64,000 bases of DNA from Bacillus sp. FJAT-45350 (GTDB taxonomy: Bacteria > Bacillota > Bacilli > Bacillales > NISU01). The stretch spans positions 1,620,079 through 1,684,078 of the forward strand of contig NZ_NISU01000001.1 in assembly GCF_002335805.1 (NCBI RefSeq), in the 5' to 3' direction. The notes beneath the pieces were generated by a model. It did no database searches. It was given only the letters and a program-made list of their open reading frames with translations, and was not told where the DNA came from. Positions 1 to 8,121 of the stretch are shown here, piece after piece; within the stretch, counting starts at the first letter, position 1; every line of letters begins with the position of its first letter. The position numbers were made by a program, and so were the translations under genes.

Positions 1-2
1 AT

Positions 3-311
3 GGACAATGTTTTCTTTATCCTGGTTGCAAATATCCGAAACGACAAAACTGCTTTGGTTGTGAATATCTTATACCTCAAAACTTAATATTAATAGAATT
101 AAAAAGTGAAATTAACAGGTTGATTGACAATATTAAAAAAGCTACTAACGAAGTGATCTTAGAAAGAGAAACTAACTTTTTAATGCATGTGCTATTTTTA
201 TGGAAAGAAGCACGAATGTGTTTTGGTGATGAAATAACTAGTGCATATATACCTATAGAAATAACCTGGGATAAAATTGAAGGGGTTGCCTCAAAAATAA
301 AAATCAACTAA
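3..311 (+). CDS. Tyrosine recombinase, C-terminal end only (partial at left edge)
   Basis: The open frame enters from the left edge in frame 3 and ends at 311, giving about 102 residues. The start shows four spaced cysteines (GQC, GC, NC and GC contexts) that look like a zinc-binding cluster, followed by a helical tail. The same kind of Cys-rich tail follows the catalytic domain in the next recombinase, so this is probably the tail of a preceding tyrosine recombinase of the same transposition module. The catalytic residues would lie outside the window. The stop is 21 bases before the next start, which suggests one operon. The assignment rests on context and the Cys pattern, not on a complete domain. 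Confidence 0.55.
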   Translation, partial: GQCFLYPGCKYPKRQNCFGCEYLIPQNLILIELKSEINRLIDNIKKATNEVILERETNFLMHVLFLWKEARMCFGDEITSAYIPIEITWDKIEGVASKIKIN

Positions 312-332
312 TCTATAAAAGGTGTGAAATAG

Positions 333-1982
333 ATGGAGTTAAAATTAAAAATCAACACCATTAATGAAAATTATTCAATAAATAAAATAAAAAAAATAGA
401 TATTCAATCTTTCAATGAAAACGAATACCTACAAATGTTTCAACAATTAGTTGATCTTAATATATTTGCATGTGAATTTGATGATATTCATTGGAAGGTC
501 TTTGATAAGGTACAAGATATGTATGTAGAATTCACATTTAATATTGAAGTATTTACTCAGCTGAATAAAGCATTAAAATATTTCACAATTCTTCGGCTAA
601 TATCAGAAAAGAAACCATTAACTGTATATAATGAATTACAAAATTTGAAACGATCGATCCTTGCTAGTAATGGTTTAACCAACACGAGCCACCTAGAAGT
701 TTTTTTGAAAAATGAAAGTTTAAAAAGCAAACCACATGGAGGCCGGTTAGCAAGTCATTTGTTATACTTTCTCTCTTTCATCACGATAGAAAATGAATTA
801 GAAATTAAAGAAATTTGCGATAAGCATCCGTTAGTAAAGAATGAAAGTCGCAATTTACCAAATTTTCAGGATGTAATTAAGTTTGACGACATAGTAAATG
901 ATTTTTTTAGAAACAATGACACACAAACTATTTTTGAATATCTTCCTATTATGATGTGGTGGCTGCTAACTAATGTTCTTCCACTTCGACCAACCGAGTT
1001 TTTAATGCTTGAAAAGAACTGTTTGCGATCCACAATGCGCCATAATAGACAAGTATATTCAATTAAAGTTTCTAGAATTAAAGAAAATCCAAAAGATGAA
1101 GATATCGAAATTGATGAACATACGTATAAAATACTAAGCAAATCGATTTCAGATATTGATTATAGAGTAACTAACGATTCTCCTTACCTCTTTACTACAG
1201 ACCTGTATTATTTTAGTAAAGAACGTAAATTAAAAAGAACAAAGTCAAACACAAGAATGAACCGAAGAGATTTTTATGACATTTTAAATAGATTTTATAA
1301 AAATGTAGTAAAAGGCATTTATCAAGAATTTGAACTCGAAAAAATTAAATTTGGTGATACTAGACATTTTGCTATTATCAATATGTGCCTACAAGGTTTC
1401 AATATGCTGTCAATTGCAAAAATGGCTGGACATAAAGATATTTATACTCAGGACAATTATTTCTCACATGCAAGCCAATTTGCTCAATCTTATGTTTATT
1501 CTTTAGCTCAAAAGAAATTGGAACATTCCATTACCACCAACACCAACAACGGCATAATCGGCTGGAAAAGGTTTGTTTATGATAAAGGTAAGGTACTTTC
1601 AACTTCCAACCTTGATCAGAACAAAATTGTAGGGAGAATACAATATGGATCTTGCACAGAAAGCAAAGATATTTTCCCGAGCAATTGTATTGAGGATTGT
1701 CGTTTTTGTAATAAATTTCTTTTCAATCCTACAATCTCAGAGTATGAAGAAGGAATTAAATGGCTGGGTGATTGCTCTCAAACAATAAAAGTAAAAATTT
1801 CCGAATCTATTCAGTTGATGCGCGAAATTGCATCTAAAGGAAACGGTAATACGTATAATAACTTCTCATCTGAAAATTTATTAAAAACTACATCAAGAAA
1901 ACTCACCTCATTGATGGATATGAAGGCTACTCTCGATGCTAAAATTATGGAGGCTACAAATGAGCAAAAAGGAAAGGACTAA
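333..1982 (+). CDS. Tyrosine recombinase/integrase (TnpB-like), 549 aa
   Basis: Site-specific DNA recombinase that would cut and join the element ends through a tyrosine nucleophile. The C-terminal half carries the family signature: an Arg in a LPLRPTEFL context near residue 218, then GDTRHFA with box II Arg, then AGHKDIYTQDNYFSH with the GH histidine and Tyr nucleophile near residue 375. The usual His of the H-x-x-R box II appears as Gly (G-D-T-R), a deviation from the canonical catalytic set. After the catalytic domain comes a Cys-rich tail (GSC, NC, DCRFC, GDC). The start has a modest AAAGGTG ribosome binding site. It overlaps the next gene by 23 bases. The length is close to the large recombinases of Tn554-type modules. 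Confidence 0.8.
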   Translation: MELKLKINTINENYSINKIKKIDIQSFNENEYLQMFQQLVDLNIFACEFDDIHWKVFDKVQDMYVEFTFNIEVFTQLNKALKYFTILRLISEKKPLTVYNELQNLKRSILASNGLTNTSHLEVFLKNESLKSKPHGGRLASHLLYFLSFITIENELEIKEICDKHPLVKNESRNLPNFQDVIKFDDIVNDFFRNNDTQTIFEYLPIMMWWLLTNVLPLRPTEFLMLEKNCLRSTMRHNRQVYSIKVSRIKENPKDEDIEIDEHTYKILSKSISDIDYRVTNDSPYLFTTDLYYFSKERKLKRTKSNTRMNRRDFYDILNRFYKNVVKGIYQEFELEKIKFGDTRHFAIINMCLQGFNMLSIAKMAGHKDIYTQDNYFSHASQFAQSYVYSLAQKKLEHSITTNTNNGIIGWKRFVYDKGKVLSTSNLDQNKIVGRIQYGSCTESKDIFPSNCIEDCRFCNKFLFNPTISEYEEGIKWLGDCSQTIKVKISESIQLMREIASKGNGNTYNNFSSENLLKTTSRKLTSLMDMKATLDAKIMEATNEQKGKD

Positions 1983-2667
1983 TCGTGGAAAACCTCAAGA
2001 ATGGACAGATCAGGATTTAAAACAGATGGCCTTAGAAGTAAAATACAAATTAAAAGGCCAAAAAATAACTCCATCACTACTGCAGCGTGAAACCGGCGTA
2101 GGGCGAAATACATGGAGCCGTCGAATGAAAGACTTGCTAGAGGAATTAAATAGCCCTATTATTCGTTCTATTCCTTTAAACGAAAACAATGACATTAATT
2201 TACCAAATATTGAACTTATCTTTGAAAAATACGCAAACAATAAAAGTATGCTTAAAAATGAGCTACTTCAGCTTGAAGTTATAATTTATCAGTTATATGA
2301 GGAACTGACAAAATACAAGGAAGAACTATCCAGTGATCATATTAATTATGAAGAAGTTCAAGATTTAAAAGAACAACTAAATAAAGAAAAAAAACGCGCT
2401 GACCATTATGAGCAACTTTATAATACAATAGTTGCTTCAAGTCTATATCCTCACCTACACGACCAATCTCCTTTACTAAAGGAGATTGGAATAAAAGATA
2501 AACTGGTCAAATTCGGAACTAATAAAGAAAGGAATCTGGACCTAAAAGATTTATCAAGAAATTTTCCTGATAGAAGTGAAGAAGCTAAAAGTAATGACGC
2601 TTCTGAAAAAACGGAATCAAAACGTCTAGAAATATTGTCTAAACTTAAAGGTAAGTTTGATTTGTGA
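1960..2667 (+). CDS. Transposition helper, TnpC-like coiled-coil protein
   Basis: Third gene of the recombinase module, 235 aa. The start at 1960 is chosen because GGAGG lies just upstream, inside the end of the preceding gene; an in-frame ATG at 1936 has no such site. The N-terminus is basic, followed by a helix-turn-helix-like stretch (TPSLLQRETGVGRNTWSRRM, residues about 33-52) and a long charged, heptad-rich region (about 90-165) that should form a coiled coil. This matches the architecture of the small accessory proteins that accompany the two integrases of Tn554-like elements, although those are usually shorter. The role is inferred: binding element ends and orienting recombination. Confidence 0.6.
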   Translation: MSKKERTNRGKPQEWTDQDLKQMALEVKYKLKGQKITPSLLQRETGVGRNTWSRRMKDLLEELNSPIIRSIPLNENNDINLPNIELIFEKYANNKSMLKNELLQLEVIIYQLYEELTKYKEELSSDHINYEEVQDLKEQLNKEKKRADHYEQLYNTIVASSLYPHLHDQSPLLKEIGIKDKLVKFGTNKERNLDLKDLSRNFPDRSEEAKSNDASEKTESKRLEILSKLKGKFDL

Positions 2668-2723
2668 CTTACTAATTGTGTAAAAATCCCAATAAAAATG
2701 TCTTATCAACGACAAAACAAATA

Positions 2724-2773
2724 AAAAGGCAACCTTAATTTTACAAATTATTGGAAAATTAAGGTTGCCTTTT
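2724..2773. terminator. Bidirectional terminator with perfect 19-bp arms
   Basis: Perfect inverted repeat with arms at 2724-2742 and 2755-2773, A-rich on one side and T-rich on the other. It sits between the convergent recombinase operon and the XRE gene, so it can terminate both. Confidence 0.85.
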
Positions 2774-2816
2774 ATCTTCTAATATAGCTACTTGTCATAC
2801 TTTAGTTTTCAAAATT

Positions 2817-3173
2817 TCAATTTCTTTGTTTATCTATTAAATATAAAAGTTCTTTTGTCATCTTTTGCAACATTCTAATCTCATCTTCACTTCTATTAAA
2901 AAGCAGGTTTCTGTGACTTTCGATCAATGTTCTTTTATCATTTAAAACGTCTTGTTTTAAATCATCAAACTTTAGTAACTCATACGGAAATACTCCTAGA
3001 CCTTCTGCCAATGTTTCAATAGTATTTAATGAAATATTTCTCTCACCACGTTCTATACCACCAATATAAGTGTTTTGTATTCCACATTGCTCCGCTAACT
3101 CTTCTTGTGTCATCCCCTTTTCTTTTCTTAATAAGCGAACCTTATTACCAACTAAAACCAAAAAGCTAGACAT
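2817..3173 (-). CDS. XRE-family transcriptional regulator, 118 aa
   Basis: Small DNA-binding repressor. Residues about 8-65 form a classical Cro/CI helix-turn-helix (KVRLLRKEKGMTQEELAEQC, then NTYIGGIERGERNISLNTIETLAEGL). The C-terminal 50 residues are helical and charged and probably mediate dimerisation. A strong GAGGTGAAAGGA site precedes the ATG. It is transcribed divergently from the PD-(D/E)XK-like gene at 3312, and the gap contains a perfect 26-bp palindrome that would suit its operator. It most likely represses itself and the neighbouring gene. Family assignment is firm; the regulated targets are inferred. Confidence 0.85.
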   Translation of the reverse strand: MSSFLVLVGNKVRLLRKEKGMTQEELAEQCGIQNTYIGGIERGERNISLNTIETLAEGLGVFPYELLKFDDLKQDVLNDKRTLIESHRNLLFNRSEDEIRMLQKMTKELLYLIDKQRN

Positions 3174-3248
3174 TTCCTTTCACCTCTCTAACTTAAGATT
3201 AGAGCAATGATTAGAAATAAAAAGATAACCATATTGTTTATTAAATAG

Positions 3249-3274
3249 AAAATAATACTTATAAGTATTATTTT
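3249..3274. promoter_or_regulatory. Perfect 26-bp palindrome, candidate XRE operator
   Basis: The half site AAAATAATACTTA is followed directly by its exact reverse complement with no spacer. It lies in the 138-bp gap between the divergent XRE and nuclease-like genes, 37 bases ahead of the latter's start. It is too tight to make a good terminator hairpin, so an operator for a dimeric XRE repressor is the better reading. Confidence 0.6.
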
Positions 3275-3311
3275 TTATGTTAATAATGAGTTTTATGTAG
3301 GAGGTGCTGTA

Positions 3312-3698
3312 ATGGAGAATGATACAAAGAATATAAAACAGAAACCCGATTGGAAATTGGTCGAGATAAAAGGCATAACATATTTCAGCGAAAGAGGTTA
3401 TTCAATTCTATTTAAGATAGCCGACAACGAGGGTTACGATTTCGTAATCGAAAGAAATGGAGAATTTAAAAGAATCAATGTAAAAGTAGCTTTTAATGAT
3501 AAAGTTAAGGTAAATAGTTGGTCAATATCTGCACCAGGTAATAAGACATGGCGATATAAACAGTATTCAGTAGATATTTATTTGGTTTGGCTGCCAGATA
3601 AAGAGAAATTTATTGAATTAGATGGAACATTTCTTGATGGAATTAATTCAAAATCAAGAACGATAACTAGGTACATAAAAGAGACCGAATCTTCCTAA
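3312..3698 (+). CDS. PD-(D/E)XK nuclease-like protein, 128 aa
   Basis: Small island passenger. The central part (residues about 25-60) reads as the PD-(D/E)XK core seen in group-I-intron-type and related small endonucleases: helix ITYFSERGYSILFKIADNEG, then YDFVIE with the metal-binding Asp, then a strand RINVKVA with the catalytic Lys. The position usually held by Glu or Gln before V-K is Asn, so activity may be weak or altered. A Trp- and Tyr-rich second half (about 68-100) follows. The start has GGAGGTG seven bases upstream. It is divergent from the XRE regulator and probably controlled by it. A defence or maintenance role is possible but not shown. Confidence 0.55.
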   Translation: MENDTKNIKQKPDWKLVEIKGITYFSERGYSILFKIADNEGYDFVIERNGEFKRINVKVAFNDKVKVNSWSISAPGNKTWRYKQYSVDIYLVWLPDKEKFIELDGTFLDGINSKSRTITRYIKETESS

Positions 3699-3807
3699 CC
3701 AAATCCTCTCCAAGAGCAGATTTTTATACAAAATATATTATCATTAGTAGTATATGCTATATTACAGGTTAACTGTTTTTCGAAAGGATGTTTAAAATAG
3801 TGAAAAA

Positions 3808-3858
3808 AAGGCTTTATATAAACAAGTTATGCATTATATCTTGTTTATATAAAGTCTT
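3808..3858. repeat. Long inverted repeat, 19-bp arms
   Basis: Arms at 3808-3826 and 3840-3858 are complementary except for one G-T wobble, with a 13-base loop. It lies in the 515-bp gene-free stretch 3699-4213. It lacks a clear T-run and may be a recombinase or regulator binding site rather than a terminator. Confidence 0.6.
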
Positions 3859-3921
3859 ATAAACAAAAAAAACCACCAGAATTTTCTTAACGGGTTTACT
3901 TGTGAGGTGCAAAATCATAAA

Positions 3922-3986
3922 TCGCACCACAATTCACAAAGTAATTCGCACGATTTTCACAACTGATTTCACAGTATAAATCACAC
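3922..3986. repeat. Cluster of six TTCACA/TCGCAC-type motifs, roughly helically phased
   Basis: Six related motifs, each containing CAC, start their CAC at about 3925, 3935, 3949, 3958, 3970 and 3982, that is 9-14 bases apart. A GGTGC...GCACC inverted pair overlaps the left end (3906-3928). Such arrays are typical of multi-site protein binding, for example subterminal arm sites of recombinases. No gene lies here. Confidence 0.4.
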
Positions 3987-3991
3987 TTAAA

Positions 3992-4028
3992 AAGGCTTAG
4001 AGAATTTTATCTCTGAGCCTTATTTTTT
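3992..4028 (+). terminator. Intrinsic terminator
   Basis: AAGGCTTAGAG pairs with CTCTGAGCCTT (one wobble), followed by ATTTTTT. It would end plus-strand transcription from the PD-(D/E)XK-like gene before the oppositely oriented ABC permease. Apart from this, the 3808 repeat and the CAC array, the stretch 3699-4213 shows nothing recognisable. Confidence 0.75.
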
Positions 4029-4213
4029 ATAATTGCTTCCTCAACTAACGCACCCGTTACTTTAAGTACATTTTTTCACAAAGTTAGGAAGAAGAGATAT
4101 TGTTTGAATGCACAGTATCGTTATACTGTGCTGCAAGTGACTTTCTTTTGTTTAATATTAAACAAAAAATAAATCTTTAGCATCACCTTTAAGCTATTAA
4201 TATCTTTGAACAA

Positions 4214-6697
4214 TTACACCAATTTTCTCAATGTATTTCTTACGATTGTAATTGCAATTCCTAACGCAACAAAAATGAGAAATGAAGTTGCAACAAATGT
4301 AATGAACAGGAATTCTAAAGAAAAGGTATACATGACACTTATAAATAGGATATTAATCAGCATACCTAGCATAATCGAAGGTACGATCCATGCTATTGAC
4401 TCTTTTACAAAAGTAGAAGATACTTCTCTGAATCGCCATCCTATGTCTCTCATTGTCAAAATTTCTTCTTTTCTAATAAACAAAAAAGAAGATATGCTCT
4501 CTATAATGGTCGATACGGTAAGATAAACGCTAGCAACGAGTATAACAATTAATGAGAACACTAAAATACTATTAACATGTTCGCCTAGATTAGTTTGACC
4601 TGTAAGCTGATTTGTTGCAAACAAAGAAACAGGTACAAAATTAAACAATAGAGTGATTAAAGAAATTTGGATAAAACTGAGTAATATAAAACTTCGGTAA
4701 TACATAAGGTTCTTTATCCAAATAGACTTAAACTTAATTATATTAGTTGTAGAAAAATTATTATGTCTGTCCCTTTTTGTACTTGTCCAGCTTATTAAAA
4801 ATATAAGTAGTAAAATAATTAGAAAAGATGTAAACGAATAAATGTTTACTACTTCATATAAATAAAGACCTATTACCACAGTACCTGAAAATAACCCAGC
4901 AAATATCATGAGAAAAGTGTTTTCGAGCAAATAAAATTTTTGAATATGTCTCTTCTGCCAACCCAAATCGAGAAGTAAATCTCTTTCGCTAAGTCGAACT
5001 TGCTTTTTAAAAAGGTTGTTGTTAATGAAATATAGAATGCTGATGGTTAAAAATAAACCGGCTATGATCAGATTTGTTTGATTCCAACCGGTTGAAATAG
5101 ATGCAGCTGCTCCAAGGCTTGTCCATGACTGCTTTACTTCACCGATTCCTTCTACATCCATGGTCATTTTAGATGGAGAAGCGCCTGCAACTATATCAAT
5201 TTGGAAATTACCTATTTGGGAAACATCAATGATAATCTCATTAAGTTTTTTAATCGCATCGTCATTATAGGATTGAATACCACCAACCCTTAAACGAATC
5301 GCATCAATGGGTGCCTCCCCTTTTATATAAGTCGTATCATATAAGTTCATAATTCCATGTGCCGGGGAACTCACAAAGCTACCAGGTGTGACAGTTTCAA
5401 GAAGCATGGTTCCATCGTTCAAAGTTGATGGTGCCTGCTGATAAATTCCTAATGGACTAGCAGCGAGTGAATCTTGATGTGAACTCGTTGAAAAAGATCC
5501 AACTGGATACAATAAGAAAGGAATTTTATCACCAGTCATAACAGATTCTCGAGCAGAATAACCTCTCTCTTCTATTTTCCTATATGTAGGAACTCCACTA
5601 TCTTTTCCAAACTGCTTAACTTCTAGTGTTTTACCATCTCGAATATCATAGTTTATCGGTTTTGCATGATAATAACGAGAAGATTCACCAACACCAAAAC
5701 TAAAACCATCAGGTTCACTAAAGGTTCCATCATATTTATATAAGAGAGGTTCATAAAAGAATGGTCTAATATGAGCAGAAAGATCAATCTCAAAGTCTTG
5801 CATGTTTAATTGTTCAATACTTGTTAATTCTTTGAGAAAAGTGTGTGGATAATCCTCATGAAAAAAAAAGGGATCGTCTTTTTGGATATTAAACTGGTCT
5901 TTTAACTCTAATGTTTGGTTATTCCCCCAATCTAGTTGTGATACTGTTACTTCAGCTATTATTGGGATAAAAGAGTCTGATAAGTAAATAATAGGAATAT
6001 GTTTACCTACCTCTAAATCCATATAGTTACTAAGTAAGTCTATAGGAATGGGCTTTTCAAGTGCAGATAGATCAATTCCAGTCAATTTCTCTTCTTCTTC
6101 CCTGTCGACTCCAACAGTTAAATGATAGGTAAGAGGCATATTAAACTCTGCTTTCATATCTTGACCATTGAAGCTGAGACCAGATTCTTCAACATAGTCA
6201 TACCCTTGAGAATAGTCATGTTGTTCTAGAAAATAATAGTACCCACCCTTGTTACTTAGGGGATAATAATTAACACCATCAAATGTTTTATACTTCAGGT
6301 CTATATAGCTACTAAAACCCGGATAATCTAGTTGAAATGTTTTATTTTCTCCCGTAAAATACCCAACTGAAGCAACCGGGGCTGCAATTTCTACACCTTC
6401 TAATTCTTTTATCTTTTTCCATTCATCAATGGTAATCCCGCCATCACCATTCGTTAAATAGTTTTCTTCTACTTTCCCTAATGCCCGTTCTACAGGCGTT
6501 TGAGTACCTTCAGGACGTATTAAAATATCATAGCTACCTCTAGAATGTTGTTCAATGCTATCTTCCACTGTTGTATGAATATCAAACAATACCGAGATAC
6601 AAATAGGACCCGCTATTAAAATAGCTACTAGTGAACAGAAAAATAACAATGAAGATCTGAAATTATTTCTTATTGAGTACCAACTATAACGTATCAT
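4214..6697 (-). CDS. ABC transporter permease, FtsX/MacB type, 827 aa
   Basis: Membrane component of a putative export or surveillance ABC system. One membrane segment lies at residues about 15-40, then a very large extracytoplasmic domain (about 45-520), then groups of membrane segments from about 550 to the end, the last block showing FtsX-domain character. The start at 6697 is preferred: AAGGGG precedes it, it gives a short overlap with the ATPase gene, and it places the first membrane segment near the N-terminus; an upstream in-frame start at 6760 lies deep in the ATPase gene. The partner is the ATPase upstream. The substrate is unknown; similar pairs handle antimicrobial peptides, lipoproteins or envelope stress. 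It is an island passenger. Confidence 0.8.
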   Translation of the reverse strand: MIRYSWYSIRNNFRSSLLFFCSLVAILIAGPICISVLFDIHTTVEDSIEQHSRGSYDILIRPEGTQTPVERALGKVEENYLTNGDGGITIDEWKKIKELEGVEIAAPVASVGYFTGENKTFQLDYPGFSSYIDLKYKTFDGVNYYPLSNKGGYYYFLEQHDYSQGYDYVEESGLSFNGQDMKAEFNMPLTYHLTVGVDREEEEKLTGIDLSALEKPIPIDLLSNYMDLEVGKHIPIIYLSDSFIPIIAEVTVSQLDWGNNQTLELKDQFNIQKDDPFFFHEDYPHTFLKELTSIEQLNMQDFEIDLSAHIRPFFYEPLLYKYDGTFSEPDGFSFGVGESSRYYHAKPINYDIRDGKTLEVKQFGKDSGVPTYRKIEERGYSARESVMTGDKIPFLLYPVGSFSTSSHQDSLAASPLGIYQQAPSTLNDGTMLLETVTPGSFVSSPAHGIMNLYDTTYIKGEAPIDAIRLRVGGIQSYNDDAIKKLNEIIIDVSQIGNFQIDIVAGASPSKMTMDVEGIGEVKQSWTSLGAAASISTGWNQTNLIIAGLFLTISILYFINNNLFKKQVRLSERDLLLDLGWQKRHIQKFYLLENTFLMIFAGLFSGTVVIGLYLYEVVNIYSFTSFLIILLLIFLISWTSTKRDRHNNFSTTNIIKFKSIWIKNLMYYRSFILLSFIQISLITLLFNFVPVSLFATNQLTGQTNLGEHVNSILVFSLIVILVASVYLTVSTIIESISSFLFIRKEEILTMRDIGWRFREVSSTFVKESIAWIVPSIMLGMLINILFISVMYTFSLEFLFITFVATSFLIFVALGIAITIVRNTLRKLV

Positions 6698-7346
6698 GGT
6701 GTAATACCCCTTCAATAATCGAAATGACACTATCTCCCTCTTTTGCAACAATTTCATCATGAGTAGCTAAAACGATTGTGTGTCCCTTTTTACTAATTTG
6801 CCTTAATAGTTCTAGTATTATGTCACGATTATTAGTGTCCAAGTTCCCTGTTGGTTCATCACATAATAGTATCTTGGGTTCAGTTATTAACGCACGAGCA
6901 ATTGCAACACGTTGTTGTTCTCCCCCTGAAAGTTGGTTGGGGAAATGTTCAATTCGATGACTTAAGCCAACTTCTTTAATTAATTCTAAAGCCTTCTCCT
7001 CAATTTTTTTTCGCTTTTCGTATGGTACCAGTGGTAGCATGATATTTTCTATAACGGAAAACTGAGGAAGCAACCTGAATTGTTGATAGATCGTCGCTAC
7101 ATTTTCTCGAATAAAATCATGCTTTCTGTCCATGGATAAATCTGAGAAATTCATTTGGTTAAGCAATATTGATCCATTCGTTGGTTCAATGGATCCAGAA
7201 ATCAATTTTAAAAGAGACGTCTTCCCCGACCCAGATGGACCAACTAATGATACCCACTCTCCTAATCTAATTTGTAAGTTTATGTTGTCTAAGGTAGGGA
7301 TATTCATATTCTGATAAGTTAAGTTTACATTTTTAAATTGGATCAT
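6684..7346 (-). CDS. ABC transporter ATP-binding protein, MacB/LolD type, 220 aa
   Basis: ATPase that powers the adjacent permease. Walker A is GPSGSGKTS near residue 37, the signature [15 protein letters not shown] near 139, Walker [13 protein letters not shown] near 159, and a His switch in LATHDE near 195. The GNLD after Walker B is typical of the LolD/MacB/FtsE branch. It overlaps the permease start by 14 bases, which implies translational coupling. An extended -10 promoter (TGTTATAAT) lies about 80 bases upstream. The family is certain; substrate and direction are inferred from the FtsX-type partner. Confidence 0.9.
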   Translation of the reverse strand: MIQFKNVNLTYQNMNIPTLDNINLQIRLGEWVSLVGPSGSGKTSLLKLISGSIEPTNGSILLNQMNFSDLSMDRKHDFIRENVATIYQQFRLLPQFSVIENIMLPLVPYEKRKKIEEKALELIKEVGLSHRIEHFPNQLSGGEQQRVAIARALITEPKILLCDEPTGNLDTNNRDIILELLRQISKKGHTIVLATHDEIVAKEGDSVISIIEGVLHHDTL

Positions 7347-7424
7347 TTTTATTAACTCCCAATTATCTTGTCTTTAATTAGTAAGAAGCAACTAAATTTT
7401 TTTGGTTCCTCCGATTCCAAAATA

Positions 7425-7433
7425 ATTATAACA
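7425..7433 (-). promoter_or_regulatory. Extended -10 promoter element for the ABC operon
   Basis: The minus strand reads TGTTATAAT, a perfect extended -10 box, about 80 bases before the ATPase start. No good -35 hexamer is seen at the expected distance, which is acceptable for an extended -10 promoter. Confidence 0.45.
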
Positions 7434-7490
7434 CGTGGAAAGTTTTTGGGGACCTAAGTAATATATTTTTTGTCTTTTGGGCACTTAAAA

Positions 7491-7545
7491 ATGCACATAA
7501 CTAAATAAAATAACTCATTATGTGCATACAAAACAATTATGTGCA
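7491..7545. repeat. Three TTATGTGCA motifs near the island edge
   Basis: ATGCACATAA (7491-7500) faces TTATGTGCAT (7518-7527) as perfect 10-bp inverted arms, and a third TTATGTGCA lies at 7537-7545. The cluster is 80-130 bases inside the topB break point, a position where recombinase arm sites could lie. The intergenic stretch 7347-7615 holds this and the ABC promoter only. Confidence 0.45.
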
Positions 7546-7615
7546 AATTATCTTTGTTATTTCATCTAATGTTATTAAAGTGTGGGATAAAAAACTAAAT
7601 TATGTACAAATGAAT

Positions 7616-7948
7616 TTATAGAGATATGCCAGTATCTGTTGCGATAACGATTTCATTAACGTCTTTGCGATTTAATTGCGATTTAACCGTTTGAAACTGC
7701 TTCCCTGTCTTTTTAATCACGACTAATTTTAGATGTGATGGTAGCATCGGTAAATCTTCTAATTTCCAAGACTTATACTTTTCGTCATATGTTTCTGGAT
7801 CTGCTAGTGTGACTAAATGACCTAATGCCCACGTAACAATATATTTATCTCCTTCAAAAAATCCATTTCCTTTTTTCGTACAGTTTAATACTTTCGCTAT
7901 ATCTCTTCCCACGGAAGGCTTTTCTGCTAAAACGACAATTTTACTCAT
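7616..7948 (-). pseudogene. topB: DNA topoisomerase III, N-terminal fragment, cut in the Toprim motif
   Basis: The first about 105 residues match Bacillus TopB closely: [33 protein letters not shown] and [14 protein letters not shown]. The frame runs to IATDTGISL and stops, where intact TopB has IATDAGREGELVAR. The residues up to ATD are native and the rest is foreign, so the gene is interrupted at about 7623-7630. The catalytic Tyr domain is absent here. Because topB is on the minus strand, its missing part should lie to the left of the window, beyond the island. The intact coding quality of the remnant suggests a recent event. A naturally short protein is unlikely because the truncation falls in the metal-binding motif. 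Confidence 0.85.
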
Positions 7949-8055
7949 AAGAACATCCTTTCAAAATAACTACCCTTAACTATACCATAGATTGGGAATG
8001 ATTAATTATATAGTAAGTCTATTGACGTTACAGCAAAAGACTCATGAAAATGACG

Positions 8056-8106
8056 AAAAAAAAATAGAGGATTTCAAAAAGCATATTCGCTTCTTTAAAA
8101 TCCTCT
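8056..8106 (-). terminator. Terminator of the lipoprotein gene
   Basis: AGAGGATTT... pairs with ...AAATCCTCT across 8066-8106, followed on the minus strand by a run of eight T. Confidence 0.8.
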
Positions 8107-8121
8107 AGTATTTATTGACTA

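Larger units (their letters stand above)
1..7623. mobile_element. Putative Tn554/RIT-like island, right part, inserted in topB
   Basis: Seen: recombinase genes at the left, passenger genes (XRE, PD-(D/E)XK-like, ABC transporter) in the middle, and a topB reading frame that breaks off at about 7623 inside its most conserved motif. Known: Tn554-type elements carry their recombinases at one end and cargo towards the other, and insert site-specifically into conserved genes. Inferred: the island runs from somewhere left of base 1 to about 7623. The left boundary, the attachment core and the rest of topB are outside the window, so the extent is uncertain. The region is visibly AT-richer than the following chromosome. 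Nested elements are possible, because repeat clusters occur both near 3.9 kb and near 7.5 kb. Confidence 0.5.

Noticed and set aside
3249-3274. Intrinsic terminator
   Set aside because: The palindrome has no loop and no downstream T-run beyond the arm itself, and it lies between divergent genes, where an operator is more sensible.
4206-4526. 106-residue plus-strand frame
   Set aside because: Antisense to the 3' end of the ABC permease; no ribosome site and no recognisable domain.
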